NCBI RefSeq assembly: GCF_000203815.1
Contig: NW_004457637.1
Coordinates: forward strand, 248,001-312,000
DNA: 64,000 bases
Reading direction: 5' to 3'
Source: Cavenderia fasciculata
Lineage: Eukaryota; Evosea; Eumycetozoa; Acytosteliales; Cavenderiaceae
Part shown: positions 50,764-63,222 of the stretch, in pieces
Layout: every line of letters starts with the position of its first letter
How positions within the stretch are numbered: position 1 is the first letter of the stretch
Translations under genes and position numbers: made by a program
The notes under the pieces: generated by a model
The model's database searches: none
The model's input: the letters and a program-made list of their open reading frames with translations, nothing else
What the model was told of the DNA's origin: nothing

Positions 50764-53396
50764 TTGTTCCGAAAATGTGGTATAAACCCTAACCACCAAC
50801 CATTCATAATAATGATAAATGGAGTGTTGATTGATTCATTGTTACTACTACTGATCAAGATGATTAATTGTTTTAAAGGTAGAATCATTCATTTGATATC
50901 TTTACTATTAATCTTTGTATCATTACTACTAACCCAAGACAATAGTTGTAATGGAACAGAAACAACAACAACAACAACTACTAGTAGTAATAATAAACAT
51001 AGCGATTTAAATCGATGGTCAGATATCAATACATGGAGTAACAAGAGATTACCAATTGATGGTGATAATGTGGTCATATCAACTTGTGTATTACTAGATA
51101 TAAACCCACCATTTCTATCATCGTTGACAATTGATGGTGAAGATGGTCTTTTTCAATGTAAACATACTACCCATGGTTCAAGTTTACTTTATGTTGGATC
51201 AATTGTAATCACAAATAATGCTACTATGATTATATCTTCTTCTTCCTCTTCTTCTCCTGGATCAACCTTTTATTTAAAATCAAGTGGTACTATTACTATT
51301 GATAATGGAGGTGAATTGATAATTAGAGGACAACAACTACTAAAAAAACAGCCACGGATAGGATTAGAAAAGAGAAATGTTGTTATATCAGGTCCAACCT
51401 TTCGAGTTGGAGGTAAAGGTGCAAATAATGGTGGAGGTGGTGGAAGACTATCAATATCCAATAGTATTATTCATTCTTGTAATGCTATTATTGCAGAAGA
51501 ACAAACTATAAAGTTAAATGTCTTAAACAATTTAATCATTTGTAATCATCATCAAAATAATAATAATATGACCAACAACAACAACAATAATACAACATCA
51601 ACAACCATCATTCAACTAAATAATATTTCATCATCCAATATTATTGGTAATACTATTATATTTAATAACACCAAAATCAATAATAATATTAATAATAATG
51701 AATCTACTACTTCTGCCAATATTACATTTATTGAAATGAAAGGAGGTTATAATAATAATATATCATTTAATTATTTAAAATCAAAGTTGTCATCATCATT
51801 ATCATCATCGTTTGATAATGACGTAGTGACGACTATTGGATTTAAATTATTATTTATAAATCAAAATGATAATAGTAATGTATTGAATTCATTTACAAAT
51901 AATACATCTATTCATAACAAATATGGAGTAGTTGTAGATTATTATTCACCAAACAACCAACAACAACAATTATTTATTGAACCAATGACATCAATAGTAC
52001 TAAGAGGACTATTATGTATCTCAAACAAGATTGGAGTATGGTCTAAAATTAGAAATGTATCAATATTGGATTCATCATTTATTCATAATGGAATGGGTGT
52101 ATTAATCAAAGGTGATATGCTTCTAAGTAATCATCTATTCTCTACATCATCTCCTTCCATCATTCAAATCATATCAAACTCTCGTTTTATTGGAAGTCAT
52201 CAAGAAGAAGAAGAAGATTCCCATGCGATAGAATTAATTGATGGTACACTATTAATTGATCAATGCTCATTTAAATCATTCAAATATCCAATCACTTTTA
52301 CTACAAATGATTTAACAAAGGTAAATAATTAATATAGACATATATGATATCATATATTTATTTATTTTGTATTCTTTTTTTTTAGATTATTTATTTAAAT
52401 GATATAGATTATAAAAATATTATTCATCCAATTGAATTTAAACAAAATAATCTATTAACAGAGTATGTAAAGGATTTGGATGGTAGTACTACATCAAAAA
52501 AAGATAGTAGTGGTAGTAGTAGAGATAGATCCATACAACCAGTAGTAGATAAATACCAATTTTTAAAGGATATACAATCACAAACAGATTCTACAACAAT
52601 TGTAAGAGACATTGAATTCTTTAGAGTTCTTCCTATTTGTCAATCATTGGAATGGTGGCCTGGAGTTTTATTCTGTGATAATTCATTCTCTTCATTTATT
52701 CAATTCAATGTATTGGTACATTTCGAACAACAAGATATATCAAACAACAACAACAACAACAACACAAACATTAATGTGGAAGAAGAACAATGTCATTTGG
52801 AAATGACAATGGGAGATGGTAATGTGGTTGATCTTGGTAGTGGAATACCTTTTAATTTGAATGTTCCAAACAATCAACATTTTAAAATGTTTCAAACTAT
52901 GGTACCTTCAGGTGTAGCAATTCAATTCTATCCAACAAATTTTAACAACCAACACGGTAATAATAATAATAATATTAATAGTATAATGGTGATAAAGATA
53001 CAACAAATATTTTGGGATAAAGGAGATTACCTTAAATTTGAATTACCAATTAATAGATTCTTGAATAATAGTAAACCTAGGTCTATTCATAAATTTAACT
53101 TTCAAACTCCTCCTCTTTCCTCAACAGTACCAACAACAACAAGTTTCAACAGTACTAGTCGTAAACATGTACACTCATCTTATCCAGCCAATTATATTAA
53201 TTTCTATAGATTAGAGGAAACTGCTTATATTTCAATTTACCCCAATCAACAGTATACAGTCATTAATAATCATACATATGCTCTCGAGAATGACCATATT
53301 TATGTAGAAACCACTCAAGAAAATAATTATCCAATATCATCTACACAAAATACAATACAATTTGAAAGTTTATTTATTATTCTTGGATCTAAATAA
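50764..53396 (+). CDS. G8-domain secreted or surface protein
   Basis: Two exons, 50764-52320 and 52386-53396, give 855 residues if the first ATG is used; the ATG of MINCFKGRIIHLISLLLIFV is a shorter alternative. A hydrophobic segment (IIHLISLLLIFVSLLL) acts as signal sequence or anchor. A G8 domain follows at about residues 80-200: RWSDINTWSNKRLPIDGDNV, FLSSLTIDG and GGELIIRG are the pattern of paired Trp/Gly residues seen in PKHD1L1, CEMIP and TMEM2. A long Asn-rich, beta-helix-like section (repeated INN, NNTSIHNKYGVVVDY) comes next. Most of the second exon lacks a recognised domain (SLEWWPGVLFCDNSFSSFIQ). G8 domains are extracellular; in animals some relatives act on hyaluronan. Function here is unknown. 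Confidence 0.75.
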
Positions 53397-53423
53397 TAAA
53401 TAATCAAAAAGAATCCTTCTTCT

Positions 53424-56400
53424 TTATTTTAACTTTAAAGTTGAATTTAAAACATTTTGATAAACTTTGATTAAATTGTAAATATTATCACCATAACCAT
53501 GACTACCCAAACTATTAATAGTACTTGAATTGTTATTATTTATGTTCATTTGTGGTTGCGTTTGTTGTTGTTGTGGTCCCAATTGTGGAGTAGTTGTTGG
53601 TGAATTATTATTACCATTATTTGTTATTGGAATACTGGTATTTTGTGTCAACAATAATTTGTTAAATTCATTTCTAACATTATTAAATAATTGTTTAATT
53701 GATGGTGATAAATCTAAAATAAATAAATATACAATATTAGTTTGATTATATTCACACATATAGTTGATCTTTTTTGTTTTTTCATTACCATATTCTGGAG
53801 GATAATTAAAATTAATTGATTCTAAAGGATATTTATCTGGAACTTCAATGATTAAGGATAAAGATGGAAGTTGATGAGTTACAGTGATCAATAATTTCAT
53901 TGACTTTTCATCTAGTTTGTTAGAGACATTGAGTTGTTTAAATGTCTTTGCCTTTTCCAATTCACTCTTTATACAATCAAAACGAAAGATTGATTGCTTG
54001 AATGAAGAAATGACACTTTTTGCATTGTACCATAAATCAAAGTTACATAATGGTTGAATTTGTACTATATCTCCATCGGTTGAAATTTGTATATATGGTG
54101 TTTGTTTAATAAATAATGGTTTGTTGGATTCTTCTTCTTCTTGTTGATCATCACCATTGTCATTGCCATTCCAAATATTAGAAATTGAATTTTGAAAATG
54201 TATATATAAATTCTTTTTACTACTATCTGTGATTTCTGAAATGACAATGGTATTATTATCAACCTCTTGAATATTTGATAATGAATCATCAATCTTTGCC
54301 AATAAAATAAATTGTTTTTTTAATCTAAAAAGACAACTAATTGTTAATACTCTTCTTCTTCTTCTTCTTCTATAGGTTTTTTTTTTTCTTATTTATATTT
54401 ACTCTTCAGTATTGATTTGATTATTAAGAGGAGGTTGTTGATTTTGAATATCCAATGATTTGATTTGTTTTGATAATTTTTGTTTCTTTAAATTTACATA
54501 GTCGCTATTGACATCTTTTGAAATGGCATGTTTCTTTTCAGCTACAATCTCAGTACTTGGTTTTGATTTTGAAAATGTATTGAAAATGGTTGGATTCTTG
54601 AACCACAACATTGATGATCGATTGGTTACTCCACCTGCTCTATCCATAATTGATTGTGGTACCACTTTTCTTGATTTTTCAAATACCATCAACATATCTT
54701 TTTCACATGATAATAATGATTCTAAAAAATAAATAAAATAAAAAGTGTTAAAAAAAAAAGGTAATATAATTATTATTTAAATATTATTATTTACCTTCAT
54801 GTAATTTTGAAATATATTCAAGTATTTTCTTTAATTGATCTTCATCATTTCCAGAGAATATGGTTGAAAATTGTTTTTCAATTGTTAAAAGTTCTTCCAT
54901 TTTTGCTTGGGTGATGAGGATGGAGTAATCTGATTGTCTTACAAAAGCAATATACTCTTGAATTCTCTTTTTGGCACTAGCAACACGTTGATTTTGTTCT
55001 TGATTTGGTGATGTTTTGATCATATTTTCAATGGCTGGAACATAGTTTCTTAATGTTTTAATCTTGTCCCAAAACATTTTATATAATGCTGGATTTTGTG
55101 CCATTTGACCAATACTTGATGCTGGTATTGATGTAATGGTTGAGGTTTGATTATTTTGTTGTTGAAGTGGTTGTTGAGGTTGAGGTTGTTGTTGTTGAGG
55201 TTGTTGAGGTTGTTGGATCATATTATTGGGTTGAGTTGGAGTAGTTGTATTATTAATAACTACGGGTGATTGCATATTGTTGTTGTTGTTGACAGGTGTA
55301 GTAATTGTATTAGTATTATTTGGACCCATTATTTGGGATGTAACGGGAGAATTGACTGCCATTGGTTTGGAAGTAGGGATTTGTGGTTGACCAACTCCAC
55401 TAGCAGTTGTAGATGCGGTACCCCCTCCTGCTGCTCCTCCTCCTCCTCCTCCTCCTCCTCCTCCTGCAGCGGCAGCAGCGGCAGCAGCCATTCTTTGTTG
55501 ATACAATTGTTGGAGTCTTTGCTTTGCCTGACCCCAACCAGTAATATGTTGATATAATCGGTCTTGTCCTCCAAACTTTGGTCCCAACAGACTTATTTCT
55601 GCTCTAATCTCTTCATTCTTTTCTGCCGTTCTATGTTGCTCAAATTTTGGTACCACCAATTGAGCAAAAAGAGCATCAGTATGTGGATTTCCTGTTGTAT
55701 ATCCATACAACGACCCAATTGTTGGTGTTTGTTGAGGTTGCATGTTATTATTGTTGGTTGGGACATTGTTGGTGTTGGTCTGAGGATTACCTCCAACACC
55801 AAAAGGTTGAGGTGGTGGTGCATTGGTAGAGTAATTTGATCTTGGTACACCACCATTTGGTTGAGGATTATTAACAACTGGTTGTTGTTGTTGAGTAGGT
55901 TGTTGTTGCTGCTGTGGTCTTGCAATTTGTTGGTTAGGGTTCATTCCTCCTCCTTGTTGTTGTTGTTGTAATTGTTGCTGTTGTTGTAATTGTAATTGTT
56001 GCTGTTGTAATTGTTGTTGCTGTAATTGTTGTTGTTGTAATTGTTGCTGTTGTAGTTGTTGTTGTTGTTGTTGTTGTTGTTGTAACATTTGATTATTATT
56101 GTTCTGTACTTGAATAGGAGTTGTTTGTATTGGGGATGGTAGAGTTTGTTGAGGTGTTGTGGCACCACCTCCTGCACTTTGCAATTTGAAGATGATGGTT
56201 GCAATTTGGTTAATGTATTTTTGTTTCTAGGGAGAGGAGACAAGCATTAGATAGATTGATTAGATGATTGTGTATTACTTTGATAGAAAGATATATATAA
56301 TATACAATACATACAGTATCATGAGCAGGATTATTGAATACTTTTTGTTCAAGATTACTAGCAATCGAACGAAGTTCATCAGGTGTTTTACTAGGATACT

Positions 56401-56634
56401 GTTTCTGACATAATGTAGCTCTAGAGATAGAGATAGAGAAGATAACAACGGTCAATAACAACTCATTCAACAGTTGATGATGATGATTGGTTGTACTATA
56501 TATATATATAGTACATACATGTTTGTGATCATATTCTCACGTTCATAGGTCTGTATTTGTGATCTCCACTCTTCATTTGAATTGGTTGGTGTATCAACAC
56601 CCATAGCCATTTGATTCTCTATCGGTGTCGCCAT
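53424..56634 (-). CDS. med15: Mediator subunit 15-like transcriptional coactivator
   Basis: Six exons: 56634-56519, 56420-56315, 56226-54795, 54721-54403, 54324-53789 and 53713-53424. All phases agree, giving 932 residues. The N-terminus is KIX-like: WRSQIQTYERENMITN, YPSKTPDELRSIASNLEQKV and KQKYINQIATIIFKLQ form three helices as in MED15/Gal11 activator-binding domains. A long Gln tract with LQQQ repeats, Pro/Asn runs and a Gly/Ala block follows. A helical region (MFWDKIKTLRNYVPAIENMI) leads to a globular C-terminus with LPSLSLIIEVPDKYPLESIN, resembling the MED15 C-terminal domain that joins the Mediator tail. The last intron (53714-53788) is a multiple of three and lacks in-frame stops, so a naive reading would include it. 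MED15 links activators to RNA polymerase II. Confidence 0.82.
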
Positions 56635-57260
56635 ATATATATATATATATTATATATATCAGATCCTTCAACTAATATACAATTAATTTAATTACTAGTT
56701 CGTACCTCTCTTATATTAAGAAAAAATGAAAAATTAAATTAAAATGAATATTTATTTTTTTTATAGGGGTTATGAAATTTTTGGTTGGTGGACCGCCTCA
56801 GAATCTATTTATTTGTGAAATTTATTTCTCTCTATGGTCTTCTTTATTTTTAATCATTCTTTTACCAATCGATAGATCTTTACATTATCTATCAAATGGT
56901 GTTGAAAAAAATTTGCGAGAGGGTCACCCTGCTAAAATGTACTTTCCTTAAAGTCGCCTTTAGCCATGGGCTAGGATGAGGTCTGGAAAGCATTGTATGG
57001 AAAAACAAATGATATAATCAGAAAGAGAACAAAAAGATGTATCTATTGGTGACATTGGTTCTTCTATTCAAAGATTATTCAAACAAAAAAAATAGTATTC
57101 TTCAATACCTATCTCATAGTATTTCGACAAAACAATGTGTGCAGTGGACGATACCTTCGGATCACGATTAATCAAAATAAAAAGACAAGCACAACACAAG
57201 AGGTGTAAGTGCTTTGGATCTTCAACGCTATATGCATGGTGTTGGCAGTTTTTGATGCTA

Positions 57261-57262
<2 letters not shown>

Positions 57263-57316
<54 letters not shown>
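57263..57316 (+). repeat. T54 homopolymer
   Basis: An uninterrupted run of 54 T. Long A/T runs are common in dictyostelid spacers, but this is the longest in the window. Its true length is hard to sequence, so the count may be inexact. Confidence 0.9.
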
Positions 57317-57436
57317 CTCATTTGATAGTGCGATCTTTTTGCGTGCCTTAGTTAGGTCAGTACTGTACATTGCGAGGTTTGAACATTTGTCTTCTAATTG
57401 AGGTTCACTATAGTATATATCGCACAGTGGTCATCA

Positions 57437-58203
57437 TGAATGGCCCACTTCCATCCACAACAGAGACAAGAACAACTCAATACCCTCTCGATCGTCTCAT
57501 GGGTAAGAAGTGGAATAACGAACAAAACTTGTTTGTGACACATCTCGGCCAATATGCAAGATACTATCACTCTGTTAAGAGGTTAGTAGGCCAATTTTTT
57601 TTAATATTTGTATACGACTTTAATAACAGTAAGATATCATCAACCTTTTTTTTTTTGAACATGAATCATTCAGATAAGTTCATGAACTAATTGATCGATT
57701 TCATGTATTTTACCATTTGTTTTGTTCTTTGAAAGAACACTCATGTCGTAATACTTTGGTATTACTTTTTCGAGTTGAAAAAATGGAAAATCGGTTGACT
57801 TCGCCGATTCGATGGGATTCTCTAATCGTGGAGGCCATCATCTCAAAGGTGATGGACATAGACACACGCAAAAGCAGTAATAGTCCAAGAGATTATGTAT
57901 GTATAACAGTCTGTGACAGTTATGATGTGTAATAATAAATTAATTTTTATTTTATTCTTTGTTTACTCTATACAGAATTCTGCACAAGATGTCCAAGCAA
58001 AAGAGATTTTCTCGATAACAAAATGCTATCGAGAACATTTGCCAAACTCAAGGTAGACGAGATGGTTGCAAATTATCAAATCCTCCGTTTTGCACTCCTT
58101 GACCCAGATCTGAATCCAATTGCAATTTTGATGACAAACTTAAAAGAATGGTTGATTGACATCCTGGTTCGTCACAATATGGAGTTTTCCTTTGTATGTT
58201 AAT
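57437..58203 (+). pseudogene. Fragment of an unidentified multi-exon gene
   Basis: Three protein-like segments lie in order on the plus strand. The first, 57437-57583, begins MNGPLPSTTETRTTQYPLDR and contains KKWNNEQNLFVTHLGQYARY, ending at a possible GTTAGT donor. The second, 57737-57896, has VEKMENRLTSPIRWDSLIVE and ends at GATTAT|GTATGT. The third, from 57976 after TATACAG, holds QILRFALLDPDLNPIAILMT and LKEWLIDILVRHNMEFSF, ending at another GTATGT. Splice phases do not all agree, and the third segment changes frame near 58050. No exon with a natural end follows. I recognise no family. It is either a decayed gene or a real gene with sequence errors; base use is less AT-rich than the surroundings. 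Confidence 0.4.
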
Positions 58204-58350
58204 TCAATGTTGATTTCAACACATTTTAAATACTATTCTTTCATTTAAACTCAAAACTTTATATTCAAAACCAACAAACGCCTAACTAAACAATCAAGTT
58301 TTTGTGAGGAGCGGCCAAGCTATTAACACAAGGAAGCCGACCAACAGGCT

Positions 58351-58428
58351 ATTTAGTATTATCGTAATTCAAAGAGCTACTATACTTTTATCTAGTGCGT
58401 AGATCGTTCAATTACGATAATACTAAAT
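58351..58428. repeat. Perfect 19-bp inverted repeat with 40-nt spacer
   Basis: atttagtattatcgtaatt at 58351-58369 is matched exactly in reverse complement at 58410-58428. Outside the arms ggct and atgcc continue the pairing imperfectly. The stem lies between the relic and the kinesin-5 3' end. It could be a small foldback element, a transposon-end remnant or an RNA hairpin. Confidence 0.85.
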
Positions 58429-58719
58429 AAATGCCACCAATATTGTGCCAAGCCATCTTCAAACCTCGGTAACTATTAAAAATATAGGTATTCTCATCTC
58501 AGTTTCAAACACACAGAAATCAAATATACATATCACTATTTATATTTTATTTAATTCACAACTACTAAAATATTCAAATGTCTAATTAGAAACAAACCCA
58601 AGCTCCATTATTTATCAGAAAGGAGGATAGCGATCTCTTCTAAATATATATATATGATAGGTTGTCTTTTGTTAAAATAAGAAAAGATTGGTTGATATAC
58701 AATTTATATATTTGAATAA

Positions 58720-61700
58720 TTAATTAGAGAATAAGATATTTTCCTTTCCTTTGGTCAAAGTTGATGATTTTAAAGATGATGATGAACGTTGAGATGGTAT
58801 TGTTGTTGGTGGATTGGTAGTTGCTGTAGTTTGTTTGTTTCTCCAGGTCGCTGTGGTAGTGGCAGCTGATGATGGTTTCTTTTTAATAGAAGCTGCTGAT
58901 GTTGGAGGTTTTCTGGTACTACTGGTTTTTACACCACCACCAATGGTTGACCTACTACTACTACTTGTAGTGGTGGTAATAGGGATAGTACTTGAAGCGC
59001 CTTTACTCTTTTTTAAAGGTTGTTGTGAAATGGTTGAGGAGGAGGATGTTGATATTGAATCAATATCACTGACACTAAGATTGGAGGATGTCGATGACGA
59101 CAAAATGGATAAAGTTGAACCTGATAACCCTGATGAGGATAAACTACTGCCGCCAGTAGAAGAGGAAGAAGATGGAGGTTCAGCATTCTTTCTCTTTAAA
59201 TGATTTCCAGTATTATTATTATTATTATTATTAAAAATCATTGGTGATAAATTATTATTATTATTAGAAGATGATGGACTATTATTAATATTATTAATAT
59301 TATTGTTGGATGATGGAGAAGATGATGGTGATCCCATCATTGATTTCCTTGTCGCTATATTCTTTTTAGTTTGTGATGCCATAAATTGGAATAGTGGTTT
59401 TGTATTATTATTATTATTATTATTATTAGATGATGGTGATATATTATTATTATTATTATTATTGTTCAATAAAGAAGGTTGATTTACAAATGGACTATTG
59501 AATTTATCAAATATAGCTCGAATTGGAGTGGTTGGTGTTTTTGGTCTTGTCTGTTGTTGTTGTCCAAATTGATTCATTAAATGATTTTCAATATCATTAT
59601 CATCATCTAGCATTGTTGTTTCATTTTCATTTTCATTTTCATCCAAAGGTACCTTTTCAGTAATAATATTTTCTTCTTCTACTTGTCTTTCTTCTTCTTC
59701 TTCTTCTTTTTGATTAATATTATTGCTCTTGACCAATTGATTAATTGAATTGATTTTAAATTCCTTTTTGGAAGGATATACAAATGATTTCCTATTTGGG
59801 GTGGTTCCAGTTTGTTCGGTTGTCTTTGACTGGAATAAAGTTGGAATGGAATTTAATAATTGGTTGGGATCGGATAACATTCTAAGACTTTTAGAGTGTT
59901 GACCAAGTTGTTCGAGTTGATTGTCAATAGACGATACTGCTTTGGTGACATGTTTGTCAAGGTGTTGTTGGTGGGTCTTGGCAGTGGTGTTGTTGGTGAC
60001 CAATATCGATTCACATTCTTTGACCATTGAGACCACCTCTTGTTGATCAATCATTGATTTGTTAATCGACTGAATAACAGGTGTCAGATTACTCATTGAC
60101 TGTTTGTGTTTGTTGTTGGTTGCCGTGCACATGTTGGTAGTCTTTTCAATCTTTTTGATCATTCCTCGATCGATTATATTGTCTCTATCTTGTTGTGCTT
60201 CATAGATACTCTCCTTTAATGCCTCGAGACTAGTCTTGGTCTGTGCAGTAGTAGACATTAATTGTTGGTTATCAATCGTGTCGTGCAAACTAGTCAAACT
60301 ATTTGACATGGTCTCTTTAAATTGATCGTTGCTATTTGTCAAACTAGCAATCTGGTCATTCATAGCTTGTTCATAGACACTTGATTGTGTCTGGTACAAA
60401 CTGTCGCTCATCTGTGTAATGACCTGTGTCATCTTGGTCACCAATTTCTTTTCCCACGCCAACTTTGCCTTGACCTGTTTATCCAACAATTCTTGGTGTT
60501 GTTGTTTTTGTGTGGCTATCAATGCATTCTTTTCCTCCAGTGTTTTGTTGAGTACGTCAATCACCTTTTGCAACTCTTCGTGTTGTTGCTCTGTGGCCAC
60601 TCTATTCTTTTCAGCAACAATGTCAAACGAATCGATACAACCATCAATCAACTCTTTAATCTTGTCGCCATTACCAGCCATCTTACTCTCCAAGTCACCC
60701 ACAAACTGTTCAAATTGATGCTTTAGACTTGTCAATGTCTTGTCCAACGTTGACACCAATGAACTATTCTCTCCTGGTAATTTAGAGAGTGGTAATGTTG
60801 AATCTAATAAACTATTTGAAATCATAGATATTTTCTCAGATACTCCATTCATTAATACATTCATTCTATTTACATTATTTGTTAAATTATTTGTTTCCTA
60901 AACGAAATTTAAATTTAAATATAAATTAGTAAGTATCAGCTATCATATGTATATATATATATAAATATATTTTTAATCTATATAGTTACAGTTTGTTGAG
61001 TTGATTGAAAATCCAATAAATCCGATTTAATAGATTGATATAAATTAATATTTGTTAATAATACATTGGTTTGAATTTCATTTAATTCTCCAATCTTTTC
61101 CACCAACTCTTTCTTTGACTTTGTATTATTTTTTTGATTTTCTATTTCATTTGATTTCATTTTATCTAAACACCAAAATAAATAATAAAGTTATTAATAA
61201 CATTCCTAAATATTTATACTTTCTTTTTTTTTGAAACTTCTTTTGTTCTTACCAATTTTCATATGAAGATGAGATAAATCATTAATTGCCAATTCAATAG
61301 TATCTCTTAATATTGAATCATCATTTTTCCATTCCTCCAATCTATTTGATTGTTGTTGGTATTCCTCTTTAATTAAAATATTTTCTTTTTCCATGTTATT
61401 AAATTTTGTCTAAATAAAAAAAGAATATTATTAATATTGATATTAATATTCATTCTCTTTCAATCTTTTCCCTTTTTTGTTGATACAATACATTAAAACC
61501 AATTAAACTTTGTCTTAGATATTGAATTTGTTTAGTGTCATTGTGATATTGTAAATCCATGTTTGATAATTTAGCCTTTTGTTCATCGATAGTTTGTTCC
61601 ATTGTTTTATAGACATCCATTGTAAGATAGACACCATTCTTGTCATAGGCAGCTTGTAACAATTGTTTGAGACGACCAATTTCTGCTGCTTGTTCTTTGA

Positions 61701-62950
61701 GTAACGAGTTTTTAGACATTTTCTGATTGATTTGTGGAGTGTTTTTAATGTTTTTAGCCTTGAATGCGTAATCCAATGTATTGACAGTCTCTTCCAAGTT
61801 GATTGATGATGGAGACACTGTTGCAATAATAGATGTCTTTGTTTTACCACCGAGTGAATCTTGAAGTAGTCTAGTCAATTTACTGTCACGGTATGGTATA
61901 TGACTATTAGTGTCACTAGTCAATGCCGAGATAACTCTTCCAAGTGTAAGAAGACTCTGGTTAATGACCGATGCCTCTCTCAGACGTTCATTATTGCTAC
62001 CTGATTTCTGTGCATTTTCAGAACCAGCCAAATCGACCAAATTCAACTTTCCAATCTTGATGAGGTCTTCACCACCCAACGTAGTCTCTTTAATGTGAAT
62101 GGTAACTGAAAATATACAATGAGATCGAGACGACTGTTTATTATACAGTGTTTCAGCAGTCTGTCTTCTCTTACAACTCTTTGATAATATAGACATGATA
62201 GATTGTGTATCACTTACTACTATCTCTTCTAAATCTGGTACAGTTGTTCCTTTTCTAGAATCTAAAAATTAAATTAAAGTTAATTACCATCTTTCATCTC
62301 TCTATCATTCTTTTTCTTTCTATTTATATATTTACCATAAACATTTAAAGATTTATGTTCATTTGAACTATTACAAGCCAATAAATCATAGATCTCTTCT
62401 TTGTATATTTCCAAATGACTGACTCGCACATTATAATCTGATCCAGCTTTTTCCAAAGTTTGAAAGATATAATGAATAGTTCGTGGAATGATACCATATT
62501 CTTCTTGCATATCCATCTTTCCTTCCATTGTATATGTCTTTCCAGTACCAGTTTGACCATACACAAATATAGTCCCATTAAATCCATTTAATACTTCATC
62601 TGCAATTGGTCTAACTCCAACATCAAATAAATCTTGTTGTCTTGAATCTTAAAAAAGTAAAGTCAGAGAGTCAGTCAATCTTAAGTATAATAATCAATCA
62701 ACCATTACAACTACATACCTTGAGGAAATACATGATCAAATTGATATTGTCTAGTTGATCCTTTATATGTACATACTATATCTTTATTTGATATGCAATC
62801 CAATGGTGAAGCTTCCTTTGATTGTAACTCTAGCGGTGAGAGTGGACGTACACGAACAAACGCTTGAACATTTTGTACAGACTTTTTCTCCTCCTTTTTA
62901 GATGTACTATTATTATTGATTTGATTATGTATAGATGCTCCTGTAATCAT
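58720..62950 (-). CDS. kif13: Kinesin-5 (BimC/Eg5) mitotic motor
   Basis: Six exons (62950-62719, 62647-62336, 62261-61492, 61409-61253, 61165-60990, 60897-58720) give about 1,274 residues. The N-terminal motor has QAFVRVRPLS, the P-loop GQTGTGKT at residues 108-115, switch I NKQSSRSH at about 222-228 and switch II LVDLAGSE at 255-262, then the neck RDSKLTRLLQDSLGGKTKTS. A long coiled coil follows. At about residue 913 is the BimC box TGTTPNRKSFVYP, nearly identical to human Eg5 TGTTPQRKSYLYP with its Cdk1-target Thr. A second TPTTPIRAIFDKF lies downstream. The tail is Asn/Ser-rich and basic. Kinesin-5 tetramers slide antiparallel spindle microtubules; the D. discoideum orthologue is Kif13. 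The exon 3 end is uncertain: the best canonical donor (GTATTG at 61491) excludes a coding-looking stretch up to 61453. Confidence 0.95.
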
Positions 62951-63222
62951 CTTTTAACAACCATAAATATATCGCCACACACACGACCGACCGACCGAAT
63001 AATAATAATATCTCTATTAAAATGAATGAATAGAGACTACTGACTGATCGTCTTATATTATATTAGTGTACACTATATACTGTGCAAGATAAAGAATGTC
63101 TTGTGACCAAATTCCGGTAAGAAGTAACACAAAGTTTTTTAAATTTTTGAAAAATTGGCGCGAAACTAGTAAATACAAGCTGTATCTCTTGGTTTTATTT
63201 AAATATTTAAATATTACTATTA

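Larger units (their letters stand above)
56635..58719. other. Spacer with coding relic, T54 run and perfect inverted repeat
   Basis: 2.1 kb between the MED15 start and the kinesin-5 stop. Apart from the three items listed separately it contains a (TA)n stretch at 56634-56660 and MED15 promoter sequence. A 48-codon Cys/Lys-rich frame near 57135-57262 runs straight into the T54 tract and may be another fragment of the relic. Confidence 0.5.

Noticed and set aside
53714-53788. Apparent coding sequence continuing through MED15 (KTKKINYMCEYNQ and onward)
   Set aside because: It is bounded by GTAATG and TTATTTTAG, T-rich at its end, and its removal keeps frame; it is an intron that happens to be open.
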